A stretch of DNA of 48,981 nt, taken from NCBI GenBank assembly GCA_039045975.1, contig JBCCJA010000024.1:1-48981 (forward strand), in the 5' to 3' direction. Every line of letters begins with the position of its first letter. Positions within the stretch are counted from its first letter, which is position 1. Below, piece by piece: positions 1-7,770 of the stretch. A program made the translations under genes and the position numbers. The notes beneath the pieces are model-generated. The model was not told the DNA's origin. It did not search any database and was given only the letters and a program-made list of their open reading frames with translations. This stretch comes from JBCCJA01 sp039045975 (GTDB taxonomy: Bacteria; Planctomycetota; Planctomycetia; Planctomycetales; Planctomycetaceae).

Positions 1-5
1 CCCCC

Positions 6-689
6 TCACCCCGGCCCTCTCCCCCGGGGCGGGGGAGAGGGAGTCGGCACCGTGTCGTCCGTCGCGAGTCGGCCGGCGTCGAGTCGGACGACGCGGTCGG
101 CGAGGGCGCGGTCGGCGACGTCGTGACTCGCGTGTAAGGCCGTGAAGCGGCGGTCGGCGTGGAGGTCGCGGAGGAGTTTGCGGATCGCCTCGGCCGAGGC
201 GTCGTCGAGCGACGCGAGCGGCTCGTCGAGGAGCAGGACCGGCGGGCCGAAGGCGAGGGCTCGCCCGAGTGCGACCCGGCGGCGTTCGCCGCCACTGAGG
301 TCGCCCGGTCGGCGGTCGAGCAGGCCCGACAGCCCGAGGTCTTCCGCGAGGCGCCCGGCCCGGTCGCGTCGCTCGGCCCGGCCGACGCCGCGGGCCCGGA
401 GCCCGAACGTCAGGTTCTCGGCGACCGACATCGCCCGGAACAGCACGCCGTCCTGCGGGACGAACCCGACGTTACGGTCGGCCGGTTCAAGCCGGGTCGC
501 GTCGCGGCCGCAGAGCGTTAGCCGCCCACTCTCGCAGGCGACGAGCCCGGCGACGGCTTCCAACAGCGTCGACTTTCCCGCTCCCGACGGACCCTCGACG
601 ACGACGTACTCCCCGTCGTCGACCCGCAGGTCGATCGGTCCGAGCCGGAAGTCGCCGCGGGCGACGGACACTCGGGTCAGCTCGATCAC
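6..689 (-). CDS. modC: Molybdate-type ABC transporter ATP-binding protein
   Basis: Cytoplasmic ATPase that would power molybdate uptake with the two genes upstream. The 227-residue product has Walker A GPSGAGKS at 33-40, Q-loop Gln79, signature LSGGE at 131-135, Walker B VLLLDE at 151-156 and switch His189. The start is GTG at 689, overlapping the modB stop by four bases (GTGA). There is no C-terminal TOBE domain, so it is shorter than classical ModC, which is about 350 residues. Its last residues (PTPSPPPRGRGPG) are read from a palindromic repeat at the window edge. Identification as the molybdate transporter rests on ModA next door and the neighbouring moa genes; the ATPase alone could serve tungstate or sulfate. 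Confidence 0.88.
   Translation of the reverse strand: MIELTRVSVARGDFRLGPIDLRVDDGEYVVVEGPSGAGKSTLLEAVAGLVACESGRLTLCGRDATRLEPADRNVGFVPQDGVLFRAMSVAENLTFGLRARGVGRAERRDRAGRLAEDLGLSGLLDRRPGDLSGGERRRVALGRALAFGPPVLLLDEPLASLDDASAEAIRKLLRDLHADRRFTALHASHDVADRALADRVVRLDAGRLATDDTVPTPSPPPRGRGPG
15..41. repeat. Perfect palindrome of an interspersed C/G-rich repeat
   Basis: Arms 15-25 (CCCTCTCCCCC) and 31-41 (GGGGGAGAGGG) are perfectly complementary around a five-base loop. The block lies inside the last codons of modC and could also form an RNA hairpin on either strand. Similar C-rich boxes (CCTCACCCC...CTCTCCCC) are common as dispersed repeats in many high-GC genomes. Membership in such a family is inference. 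Confidence 0.6.
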
Positions 690-1516
690 GGTCGGCCCGC
701 CGGTCGCTCTGACAGTGAGAATCGCGAGCCGCTCGCGATACGGACGGCGGTCAACACGATCGCGGCGAGCAACACCGTCAACGCCGCGACGGCGAGTGCC
801 GTGTCGAGGTCGCCGGCGTTCAGTTCGAGGTAGACCGTCGTTGCGAGCACCTCGGTGCGGCCACGGGTCACGCCGGCGAACGCGAGGACAGGCCCGAAAC
901 ACCCGACCGCGCGGGCCCACCCGAGCAGCCCGACGGCGACCAGTTCGCCCCGGACGGTCGGCAGCGTCACATCGCGGAACGCCGCCCACGGGCCGCGGCC
1001 GAGGGTCCGGGCGACCCCTTCGGCCCGCCGGTCGGTCGCGTCGACGAGCCCCCGCACGGCCGGCAGCAGGAACGCGACGGTCGCGACCCACTGGGCGATG
1101 ACGACGGCGACCGGCCGGTAAACGACGTACGGACCGACCGCGTCGAGCGGCCACGACGCGAACGCGACGAGCAGCATCAGCCCGAGCACGAGCGGCGGGA
1201 CGACGTGCGGCAGGTCGAGCAGGGCGTCGGCGGCGAGCCGCGGCAGGCCGCGGAAGTCGCGGAGGGCCCACGCGGCGGGGACGACGACGGCGACCGCCAG
1301 GGCCGTCGCGGTCGTCGCGGTCGCGAGCGTGAACACGATCGAGCGGAGCACGTCGGGCCGCGAGAGGGCCGCGAGGAGTGCGGCCGGTGTCACCCGGGCG
1401 AACAGAGCGACGACGGCCGCCGCGAGGAGGCCGGCATAGAGCCCGAGGGAGAGCCCGGCCGCGAGCCGGGCGGTGGCCTCGCCGGCACGCCGATTGACGG
1501 CTCCGTCGTCCGTCAT
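686..1516 (-). CDS. modB: Molybdate-type ABC transporter permease
   Basis: Inner-membrane channel subunit of the molybdate importer, 276 residues with about five to six hydrophobic helices. The first is around residues 17-38. A conserved permease loop follows (EGVARTLGRGPWAAFRDVTL), matching the EAA motif that docks on the ATPase. The start is ATG at 1516, chosen because it overlaps the modA stop (ATGA); the longer reading to 1606 adds an Arg/Pro-rich stretch that does not look like protein. Order modA-modB-modC with four-base overlaps at both junctions implies translational coupling. Confidence 0.88.
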   Translation of the reverse strand: MTDDGAVNRRAGEATARLAAGLSLGLYAGLLAAAVVALFARVTPAALLAALSRPDVLRSIVFTLATATTATALAVAVVVPAAWALRDFRGLPRLAADALLDLPHVVPPLVLGLMLLVAFASWPLDAVGPYVVYRPVAVVIAQWVATVAFLLPAVRGLVDATDRRAEGVARTLGRGPWAAFRDVTLPTVRGELVAVGLLGWARAVGCFGPVLAFAGVTRGRTEVLATTVYLELNAGDLDTALAVAALTVLLAAIVLTAVRIASGSRFSLSERPAGRP

Positions 1517-2238
1517 CGGGGACCGTCCGCGACGTCGGCAAGGACCGCGACAAACGCCTCCGCGAGCTCGGGCCGGGTCGAATCGCGGAGGACCGCCACG
1601 CCCCACCGCGAGGAACGCGTCGCGAGTTCTTCGGGTACCGACGCCGACAGCCGCGGGTGCCGTCGTGCGACGCGGTCCCAGACGATCGCGGCGTCGGCGA
1701 CGCCGAGGGCAACGTCGTTGGCGGCGGCTTCGACGGTCGCACGGGTCACGCCGCGGTCGCGGACGGCGGCCTCGAACCGCGCGTGCAGTTCCGGCGGGAG
1801 GGCTTCGGCGAGAAAGCGGCCGATCGCGGCGGAGTCACGGTCCGCTGCCGAGACCCGCGGGCCGAGTCCGAGGATCTCTGCGATCGTGCCGGCCGCCGCG
1901 AGTCGCGGGTCGCCGGTCAGCAGAACGGCCCGCTGTCCGCCGAGGGCCCGAGGTCGCTCGGCCGGGCCCGCGTCGTGGCACGCCTCCAGGTAAGACATGT
2001 CGGCGGCAATGAACACGTCGCCGCGGGCGCCCGCCCCGATCTGGGCCAGCAGCACGCCCGAGCCGCCGACGTGCAACGCGACCGGGACGTCGGTCGCAGA
2101 CGTGAACTCGGCCGCGGCCCGTTCCGCGAGCGGGACGAGGCTCGCGGCGCAGAACACGTCGATCGGTTCCGGGCCGACGCAGCCGGGCAGGGCGGCGACG
2201 CCCATCCAGACGATGACGAGCCCGACGACGCGACGCAT
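1513..2238 (-). CDS. modA: Molybdate-binding lipoprotein
   Basis: Periplasmic substrate-binding protein of the molybdate ABC importer, 241 residues. The N-terminus MRRVVGLVIVWMGVAALPGC is a signal peptide ending in a lipobox, with Cys20 as the lipid anchor. The mature protein opens with DVFCAASL, then GSGVLLAQI and GDVFIAADMSYLE, all typical of ModA oxyanion-binding folds. It is the first gene of a minus-strand modABC operon and is divergent from moaE across 107 bp. Wrapping of Mo uptake around Moco synthesis and nitrate reductase supports molybdate rather than another oxyanion. Confidence 0.9.
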   Translation of the reverse strand: MRRVVGLVIVWMGVAALPGCVGPEPIDVFCAASLVPLAERAAAEFTSATDVPVALHVGGSGVLLAQIGAGARGDVFIAADMSYLEACHDAGPAERPRALGGQRAVLLTGDPRLAAAGTIAEILGLGPRVSAADRDSAAIGRFLAEALPPELHARFEAAVRDRGVTRATVEAAANDVALGVADAAIVWDRVARRHPRLSASVPEELATRSSRWGVAVLRDSTRPELAEAFVAVLADVADGPR

Positions 2239-2311
2239 AACGACCCGGTTTCCCGTTCGATCGGGCGGAGAGATCCCGCCCCCGCGGCAGCGTAAGGATG
2301 CGTCGCGGCTG

Positions 2312-2340
2312 TTGACAGCGGCGGGCGGCGTTCGAATATC
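2312..2340 (+). promoter_or_regulatory. Possible promoter for moaE-moaA
   Basis: A perfect TTGACA -35 hexamer at 2312-2317 is followed after 17 bp by AATATC (2335-2340), a weak -10. The expected start site then falls at or next to the moaE ATG (2346), so the transcript would be almost leaderless. No clear Shine-Dalgarno precedes that ATG. Weak evidence from pattern only. Confidence 0.3.
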
Positions 2341-2345
2341 GCGTT

Positions 2346-2810
2346 ATGCCAGCCGATGGAGACCGTGCCGCACGCCTGCAAGTCACGCTCGTCGAAGACG
2401 AGATCGACGTCGCGGCGTCGCTCGACGCGGTCCGGGACGTCACCGCCGGGGCGGTCGTGCTGTTCCTCGGGACGGTCCGCGAGGTGACCGGCGAGGACCG
2501 TACCGTCCGGCTCGAATACGAGGCCTATAGGCCGATGGCGGTCGCGGAGATGGAACGGCTGGCGGCAGAGGCTTCCGCGCGTTGGGGGCTCGTCGGCGTC
2601 TGTCTGTCGCATCGCGTCGGCACGCTCGGGCCGGGCGAGGTGGCGGTCGCGGTCGCGGCGTCGGCCGGGCACCGTGACGAGGCGTTCGCCGGCGGGCGGT
2701 GGCTGATCGACACGCTCAAAGAGCGGGTCCCGATCTGGAAGAAAGAGCACTTTGCCGACGGGTGGCTCGAATGGATCCACGCCGGCCCGGACGCGGGGGC
2801 CGATCAGTGA
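2346..2810 (+). CDS. moaE: Molybdopterin synthase catalytic subunit MoaE
   Basis: Large subunit of molybdopterin synthase, which inserts two sulfurs carried by the MoaD thiocarboxylate into precursor Z (cPMP). The 154-residue product has the family hallmarks: GAVVLFLGTVRE near residue 35, the LEYEAY strand, a HRVG segment, and the catalytic VPIWKKEHFADG lysine region near 129-140. It overlaps moaA by four bases (GTGA). Its partner moaD is not adjacent but lies about 21.5 kb away at 24268, on the other side of the nitrate genes. Confidence 0.95.
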   Translation: MPADGDRAARLQVTLVEDEIDVAASLDAVRDVTAGAVVLFLGTVREVTGEDRTVRLEYEAYRPMAVAEMERLAAEASARWGLVGVCLSHRVGTLGPGEVAVAVAASAGHRDEAFAGGRWLIDTLKERVPIWKKEHFADGWLEWIHAGPDAGADQ

Positions 2811-3838
2811 GCGGGGCCGAGGTGACGACGGGCCGCGGATTGTTGATCGACCGGTTCGGGCGTGTGCACCGCAACCTGCGGGTTAGCGTCACCGACCGCT
2901 GCAACATCCGCTGCTTCTACTGCATGCCGGCCGAGAACGTGCCGTTCCGCCCGAAGGCCGAGCTGCTGACTTACGAAGAGATCACCCGCGTCGTCCGGGT
3001 CGCGGCGTCGCTCGGCGTGCGTCGCGTCCGGCTGACGGGCGGCGAGCCGCTCGTCCGCCGCGACCTGCCGACGCTCGTCGCGATGCTCCGTAACGTCGAC
3101 GGGCTCGAAGAGGTTTCGGTCACGACGAACGGGATCTTGCTGGCCGACATGGCCGGGCCGTTACGGCGGGCGGGCGTCGACCGGCTCAACGTCAGCCTCG
3201 ACGCGCTCGACGCCGAGGCGTTCCGGCTGATCACGCGTCGCGGAGGGTACGAGCGGGTGATCGAGGGGATCGACGCCGCGATCGCGGCCGGCTTCACGGG
3301 CCTGAAGGTCAACGCGGTCGCGATCAAAGGCGTGACCGAGACGCAGGCGGCGGCGTTCGGACGGTTCGCCCGCGAGCGGGACGTCGAGGTCCGCTTTATC
3401 GAGTTCATGCCGCTCGACGCCGACGGGTCGTGGGACCGTTCGCAGGTGCTCGAGGCGGCCGAGATCCGCCGGCTGATCGAGGCGGAGCTGCCGCCGCTCG
3501 TCCCGGCGGGCCGACGCGACGCGTTCGGGCCGGCCGAGGTCTTCGAGTTCGCCGACGGCGTCGGCCGGATCGGCTTTATCGCTTCCGTCAGCGAGCCGTT
3601 CTGTGCCGGCTGTGACCGCTTCCGGCTCACGGCCGACGGTCAAATCAGAAACTGCCTGTTCGCGTCCAACGAGTTCGATGTCCGCGGCGTAATCCGTTCG
3701 GGGGAGTGTGGGGACCGTATCGACACGGAGGTCGCCGCGGTCTTGCGTGAGGCGGTCGCCGCGAAGAAGGCTGGACACGGTATCGGCGACTCCGGCTTCG
3801 CCCCGCCGGAGCGTGCGATGTACGCGATCGGCGGCTGA
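2807..3838 (+). CDS. moaA: GTP 3',8-cyclase MoaA (radical SAM)
   Basis: Catalyses the first step of molybdenum cofactor synthesis: radical-SAM conversion of GTP to 3',8-cyclo-GTP. The 343-residue product has the SAM cluster C32-x3-C36-x2-C39 (CNIRCFYC) and the second 4Fe-4S cluster C266-x2-C269-x13-C283. It ends in the conserved di-glycine tail. The start is GTG at 2807, overlapping the moaE stop; a longer reading from 2699 would lie inside moaE and carries an Arg-rich non-conserved extension. moaC is not in this window. Confidence 0.95.
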   Translation: MSGAEVTTGRGLLIDRFGRVHRNLRVSVTDRCNIRCFYCMPAENVPFRPKAELLTYEEITRVVRVAASLGVRRVRLTGGEPLVRRDLPTLVAMLRNVDGLEEVSVTTNGILLADMAGPLRRAGVDRLNVSLDALDAEAFRLITRRGGYERVIEGIDAAIAAGFTGLKVNAVAIKGVTETQAAAFGRFARERDVEVRFIEFMPLDADGSWDRSQVLEAAEIRRLIEAELPPLVPAGRRDAFGPAEVFEFADGVGRIGFIASVSEPFCAGCDRFRLTADGQIRNCLFASNEFDVRGVIRSGECGDRIDTEVAAVLREAVAAKKAGHGIGDSGFAPPERAMYAIGG

Positions 3839-3854
3839 ACGCCTTGCCGATCGC

Positions 3855-3870
3855 GGCCGACCGGTCGGCC
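3855..3870. other. 16-bp perfect palindrome downstream of moaA
   Basis: GGCCGACCGGTCGGCC is a perfect 16-bp palindrome, 17 bases after the moaA stop. It could form a short hairpin at the end of the moa transcript, but no T-run follows, so an intrinsic terminator is not supported. It sits in the 273-bp gap before the porin gene; I see no further convincing element there except the porin ribosome binding site (GGAGG at 4102-4106). Confidence 0.35.
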
Positions 3871-4111
3871 CGCGGACCGTTGGCGGGCGAAGGGAATCGG
3901 CGTCCGACGGTGCCGGTCGTGTCAAATTTTTCGGGCGGTTCGGCGCCGGCCCTGTGATCTGACCTACGAACGCGTCTCGCGAGTCACCCGGCCCGCCGGT
4001 GACGCCGATCGAGACCGCGGAGGGCGCCCCGTCCGGAAGGACAGCGCCGGGAAATCCCCAGGGTACGTGTCCGGGCCGCGCAGCCCTGGCATCGATCGGA
4101 CGGAGGCGATC

Positions 4112-5659
4112 ATGAAGATGTTTAAAGGGGCTTGGGCCCCTGTCCTTATGGGCTTGGCGGGGATGACTTCCGCCCCGGCCCAATTCTGTTGCGACACCGA
4201 CGTGTGTTGTGACGACGTCTGCTGCGACGGCCCGATCGGGTGCGACGGCGGCAAGATGGGCGAGCTGTCGGGCTTCGGCTCGATCTTCGACGACTTCACC
4301 ATGGACCCCTACACGTACGTCATCGACGAGTGCAGCGGTCTGAAGGTGAAGGCCGGCATGCAGATCCGGCACCGGTTCCACGACGAAGACAACCGTCTGC
4401 GTCCGGCCGGTCAGAACGCGACCGATTACCAGCTGTGGCGGGTCCGCCCGACGGTCGACCTGATCAGCGACTACGGTCAGGTGCACTTCGAAGGCATCGA
4501 CGCCTCGCAGTTCGGCGAAGATATCCCGGCGCTGACGATCGACGTCAACCGGGCCGACGTCCTCGAACTGTGGGCCGGCGTCAACACCTACGACGACCTG
4601 TTCGGCGGTAAGGGCCAGTTCCGTTACGGCCGCCAGACGCTGCTGTACGGCGACCAGCACCTGCTCTCGCCGCTCGAGTGGGCCAACACCCGCCGGAACT
4701 TCGAAGGTTTCAAGTTCGTGCACACCGGTGCGGACCTGAATGTCGACGCGTTCGCGATGAACACGCTCAACGGCGGTGCCGGCTCAGGCCGCGGACCTGG
4801 CTTCGACCCGGTCGCCTTCGATTCGGCCAACGAGCAGCTTTGGATCTCGGGCGTCTACGCGACGTACACCGGCTACAAGGCCGCGAACGTCGACATGTAC
4901 CTGCTCTATCTCGACGAGGAAGAACTCGGCGCCAACCGGGCTCAGCGTTCCGGCGGGTTCCGCTTCACGATCGGTACGCGTCTGAACGGCAAGATTCCGG
5001 TCAAGGACTGCTGCGGCGAAGTCGTGCGGACCTGGGACTGGAACACCGAGTTCATGCACCAGTTCGGTCGTGACGACGGCGTCATCCGGGCCGCGCCGGG
5101 TGCCGGCCTTGTGACCGCCGACGCGCTCGACGTGAACGCGATCGGTATCAGTGCCTACGGCGGGCTGACGTTCAATCAGGTGGCTTGGAAGCCGCGTCTC
5201 GGCGGTCTGTTCTGGCTCGGCTCGGGTACGTCTGCTGCGGACCGTGCCGAAGGCCAGAACGGGACGCTCGATACGCTGTTCCCGCTGGGCCACAAGTACT
5301 GGGGCATCATCGACAACTTCAGCGGTGAGAACCTGATCAACTACTCGGCTCAGGTCTCGGTGTCGCCGACGAAGAAGCTGTCGGTCTTCGCCCACTACCA
5401 CTGGTTCTTCCGCCAGAGCGAAGACGACTTCATCTACAACATTGCCGGTGTGGGCCTCGGCGGGCCGGCGATCGTCAACAACGGTGAGTCGGCTATCGGT
5501 AACGAGCTCGACATCGTCGCGACTTACAAGTTCAACAAGAACCTCAGCGTCCAGCTCGGCTGGGCCCGGTTCTTCTACGACGATTCGGTCGGGGCGGTCC
5601 TCGCCCAGGCCGCGAACGACGGGGACTTCGTCTACCTCCAGACGCAGTACCAGTTCTGA
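4112..5659 (+). CDS. Outer-membrane porin, alginate-export-like beta barrel
   Basis: Predicted outer-membrane channel of 515 residues. A signal peptide (about residues 1-24, MKMFKGAW... to APAQ) is followed by a cysteine-dense stretch with seven Cys in 19 residues (C26-C44, pairs CC-x4-CC-x3-CC-x5-C). The rest alternates short polar and aromatic beta strands and ends in a terminal aromatic residue (YLQTQYQF), as barrel proteins do. Segments such as FRYGRQTLLYGDQ and RRNFEGFK resemble the alginate-export domain (PF13372). The start is ATG at 4112 because GGAGG lies five bases upstream. It stands between moaA and the nitrate operon and ends at a strong terminator, so it is probably its own transcript. 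A role in letting nitrate through the outer membrane is inference from position only. Confidence 0.75.
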   Translation: MKMFKGAWAPVLMGLAGMTSAPAQFCCDTDVCCDDVCCDGPIGCDGGKMGELSGFGSIFDDFTMDPYTYVIDECSGLKVKAGMQIRHRFHDEDNRLRPAGQNATDYQLWRVRPTVDLISDYGQVHFEGIDASQFGEDIPALTIDVNRADVLELWAGVNTYDDLFGGKGQFRYGRQTLLYGDQHLLSPLEWANTRRNFEGFKFVHTGADLNVDAFAMNTLNGGAGSGRGPGFDPVAFDSANEQLWISGVYATYTGYKAANVDMYLLYLDEEELGANRAQRSGGFRFTIGTRLNGKIPVKDCCGEVVRTWDWNTEFMHQFGRDDGVIRAAPGAGLVTADALDVNAIGISAYGGLTFNQVAWKPRLGGLFWLGSGTSAADRAEGQNGTLDTLFPLGHKYWGIIDNFSGENLINYSAQVSVSPTKKLSVFAHYHWFFRQSEDDFIYNIAGVGLGGPAIVNNGESAIGNELDIVATYKFNKNLSVQLGWARFFYDDSVGAVLAQAANDGDFVYLQTQYQF

Positions 5660-5708
5660 TCGACGCCGCGGGCCTTACGGCCTGCTGCCGACACGGGTGT
5701 TCCGAAGG

Positions 5709-5740
5709 CCTCGCGGGGAGCGATCCCCGCGAGGTTTTTT
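5709..5740 (+). terminator. Intrinsic terminator after the porin gene
   Basis: An 11-bp perfect stem (CCTCGCGGGGA at 5709-5719 with TCCCCGCGAGG at 5724-5734), a GCGA tetraloop and six Ts (5735-5740). It ends the porin transcript and insulates the nitrate operon promoter downstream. Confidence 0.92.
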
Positions 5741-5997
5741 GTGTTGGGGAGCTCGATCGCTGTGAACGCGTGCGGTGTGCCTCTGATTTGTGCGTGCTGC
5801 GCGCATAGCGCGCCGCACCGGCTGAGTGTTTTGCTACGCCCATGTTTCAAGGCGGCCTGTGGCTTTCGTTTTTCAGGTTCTTCCGGGCCCCAACCTCTTT
5901 GGGCACGCATGGCACGGGCTCTGCTTTCTTTCATCAGGCCGGACTTTTTTTCCTCTCTCCGGCTTGGTTTCTGCGAAACTCGTGTCTCGTCGTCCGC
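5741..5997 (+). promoter_or_regulatory. Regulatory region upstream of the nitrate operon
   Basis: A 257-bp gap of visibly lower GC than the genes. It contains a 23-bp near-perfect dyad at 5795-5817 (ten paired positions with one mismatch around ATA), about 130 bp before the predicted start site, where activators of sigma-54 usually bind. It also holds the sigma-54-like element listed separately and a T-rich leader. The leader hairpin pairs AGGCCGGA (5936-5943) with TCCGGCTT (5958-5965) around a 14-base T/C-rich loop. An open frame from 5842 exists, but its product does not look like protein. Confidence 0.5.
5910..5925 (+). promoter_or_regulatory. Candidate sigma-54 (RpoN) promoter
   Basis: TGGCACGGGCTCTGCT matches the consensus TGGCACG-N4-TTGC[AT] at every defined position except one (C for T before TGC). 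The invariant GG (5911-5912) and GC (5923-5924) have the required spacing. The start would be at about 5936, 62 bases before the ATG at 5998 and exactly at the 5' edge of a leader hairpin. Nitrate assimilation operons are sigma-54 dependent in several bacteria. No activator gene is in the window. Confidence 0.65.
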
Positions 5998-7770
5998 ATG
6001 CCCGCAGCCACGGCCAAACTCCCCGATAGTGGGGCAACGACCGTCTCGCCGGCCCCAGGGCTGAGCGGCAGCGATCTGCTCGATCGGATTTTGGGCGAGC
6101 GGGACGACCTGTCGGCCGTCGAGCGTTTCTCTCAGTTTCACGACGGCCACGACGGCGACCCGCTGCAGGCGCGGTACTACGCCGACCTGCTCCCCGCGTC
6201 GCCGCCCGGTCCGGGCCGTCAATACGCGTTCGAAGTCGACCTCGACAAATGCTCCGGCTGTAAGGCATGCGTCACCGCCTGCCACTCCCTTAACGGCTTG
6301 GACGACGGGGAGTCTTGGCGTGACGTCGGCCTGCTCGTCGGCGGCGTCGCCGAGCTGCCGGCGATGCAGCACGTCACGACGGCGTGTCATCACTGCGTCG
6401 ACCCCGGCTGCCTGAACGGCTGCCCGACCGACGCCTACGAGAAAGACCCAGAGACCGGGATCGTTCGTCACCTCGACGACCAGTGCTTCGGCTGCCAGTA
6501 CTGCACGCTGGCCTGCCCATACGACGTGCCGAAGTACAACGCCTCGATGGGCATCGTCCGTAAGTGCGACATGTGCACCGGCCGGCTGGCCGCGGGCGAG
6601 GCCCCGGCCTGCGTGCAGGCCTGCCCGAACGAGGCGATCGCGATCACGACGGTCGACCAGGACGAGATGCGGGCCCGACGCGACGTCGAGGAGTTCCTTC
6701 CCGCCGCCCCGAGGCCCGACTACACGCACCCCACGACGGTGTACAAGACGACGCGTCCGGAGGTCGCCGGATCGCTGGCCGCCGACCGCGAACGGCTCGT
6801 GCCGGAGCACGCCCACTGGCCGCTCGTGTTGATGCTCTCGCTGACACAGCTCGGCGTCGGCGGTTTCGTCGCGTTGCTGATCGACGCCGTCGCCGGCGGG
6901 CCGCTTTCGCGGGGTCTCGGCGGGGCCGTGCTGTCGAACCTCGCGCTCGCGGTCAGCCTGGTCGGCCTTACGTCGGCCCTGTTCCACCTCGGCCGGCCCC
7001 ACATGTTCTTCCGGGCGGCGATCGGTTGGCGTCACTCGTGGCTGAGCCGAGAGGCGATAGTCTTCGGCGGGTTCGCGGCCCCGGCACACGCCCTCGTCGG
7101 ACTGCTCACGACGGAGCAGATGCTGCCGTTCATCCCGTCTGTGCTCATGCCGGGGTTCGTCGCAGAGCAGGTGACGTTCCTCGCCGGGTCACAACTCGTG
7201 ATCGTAGGTCTCGCCGCCGCGACCGTCGCCGGCGGCCTCGCCGGCGTGTTCTGCAGCGGGATGATCTATCACGTCGTGCGGCGTCCTTTCTGGTGGGGGA
7301 CGGCGACGTTCGGAAAGTTCTTCGGCTCGGTCGCGGTCGGTGCCGGCGCGTTGCCGATCGCGGCGGCGGCGGGGGCTTCGGTCGCCTCGACGTTCGCCGG
7401 GCTCCCCCCGGTCCATGCCGACTTGGGCGGCTGGTGGACACTGCTGCTCGCCGCTTCGGCAGTGAAGCTCGCCTTCGAGGCCTCTTCGCTGAGGCACCTC
7501 GGCGGCGACCGGGGTTTGCCGGCCGTGAAGACGGCCCTGCTGCAAATCGGGCCGTTGCGGGCGGTGACGACGCTGCGGTTCGCGGCCGGTGTCGGCGGCG
7601 GGATCGTCGCGGCGTTGATCGGGTGGGCGATCGGGACTCATCCGACGTCGTTGGGCGTCGTGCTCGGCTCGGTCGCGTTCTTGGCGGTCGCGGCCGGCGA
7701 AGTCGCGGAGCGGTACATCTACTTCTCGGCGGTCGTCCGCCAGAAGATGCCGGGGGGTGTCGTCGAATGA
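5998..7770 (+). CDS. DmsB-DmsC fusion: 4x[4Fe-4S] subunit joined to membrane anchor
   Basis: Single 590-residue protein combining the electron-transfer and membrane subunits of a DMSO-reductase-family enzyme. Residues about 75-215 hold 16 Cys in four ferredoxin motifs (C85/88/91/95, C130/133/138/142, C163/166/169/173, C190/193/205/209). Residues about 272-590 form about eight hydrophobic helices of the DmsC/NrfD-like anchor type, where quinol oxidation is expected. There is no twin-arginine signal, so the Fe-S domain should face the cytoplasm. It overlaps the nitrate reductase gene by ATGA, which implies that it is that enzyme's electron donor. The start at 5998 is chosen because the upstream reading is not protein-like and would precede the predicted transcription start. 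No strong ribosome binding site is visible. Confidence 0.85.
   Translation: MPAATAKLPDSGATTVSPAPGLSGSDLLDRILGERDDLSAVERFSQFHDGHDGDPLQARYYADLLPASPPGPGRQYAFEVDLDKCSGCKACVTACHSLNGLDDGESWRDVGLLVGGVAELPAMQHVTTACHHCVDPGCLNGCPTDAYEKDPETGIVRHLDDQCFGCQYCTLACPYDVPKYNASMGIVRKCDMCTGRLAAGEAPACVQACPNEAIAITTVDQDEMRARRDVEEFLPAAPRPDYTHPTTVYKTTRPEVAGSLAADRERLVPEHAHWPLVLMLSLTQLGVGGFVALLIDAVAGGPLSRGLGGAVLSNLALAVSLVGLTSALFHLGRPHMFFRAAIGWRHSWLSREAIVFGGFAAPAHALVGLLTTEQMLPFIPSVLMPGFVAEQVTFLAGSQLVIVGLAAATVAGGLAGVFCSGMIYHVVRRPFWWGTATFGKFFGSVAVGAGALPIAAAAGASVASTFAGLPPVHADLGGWWTLLLAASAVKLAFEASSLRHLGGDRGLPAVKTALLQIGPLRAVTTLRFAAGVGGGIVAALIGWAIGTHPTSLGVVLGSVAFLAVAAGEVAERYIYFSAVVRQKMPGGVVE

Noticed and set aside
142..2530. 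Several long Arg/Pro/Gly-rich open frames opposite modABC
   Set aside because: They are antisense shadows typical of high-GC genes; the mod genes are clearly the coding frames.
3855..3870. Intrinsic terminator for moaA
   Set aside because: Perfect palindrome, but no T-run follows; kept only as a low-confidence structural element.
5842..5997. Longer N-terminus for the DmsBC fusion starting at ATG 5842
   Set aside because: The extra 52 residues are hydrophobic-aromatic and unlike the family, and they would start upstream of the sigma-54-like promoter.
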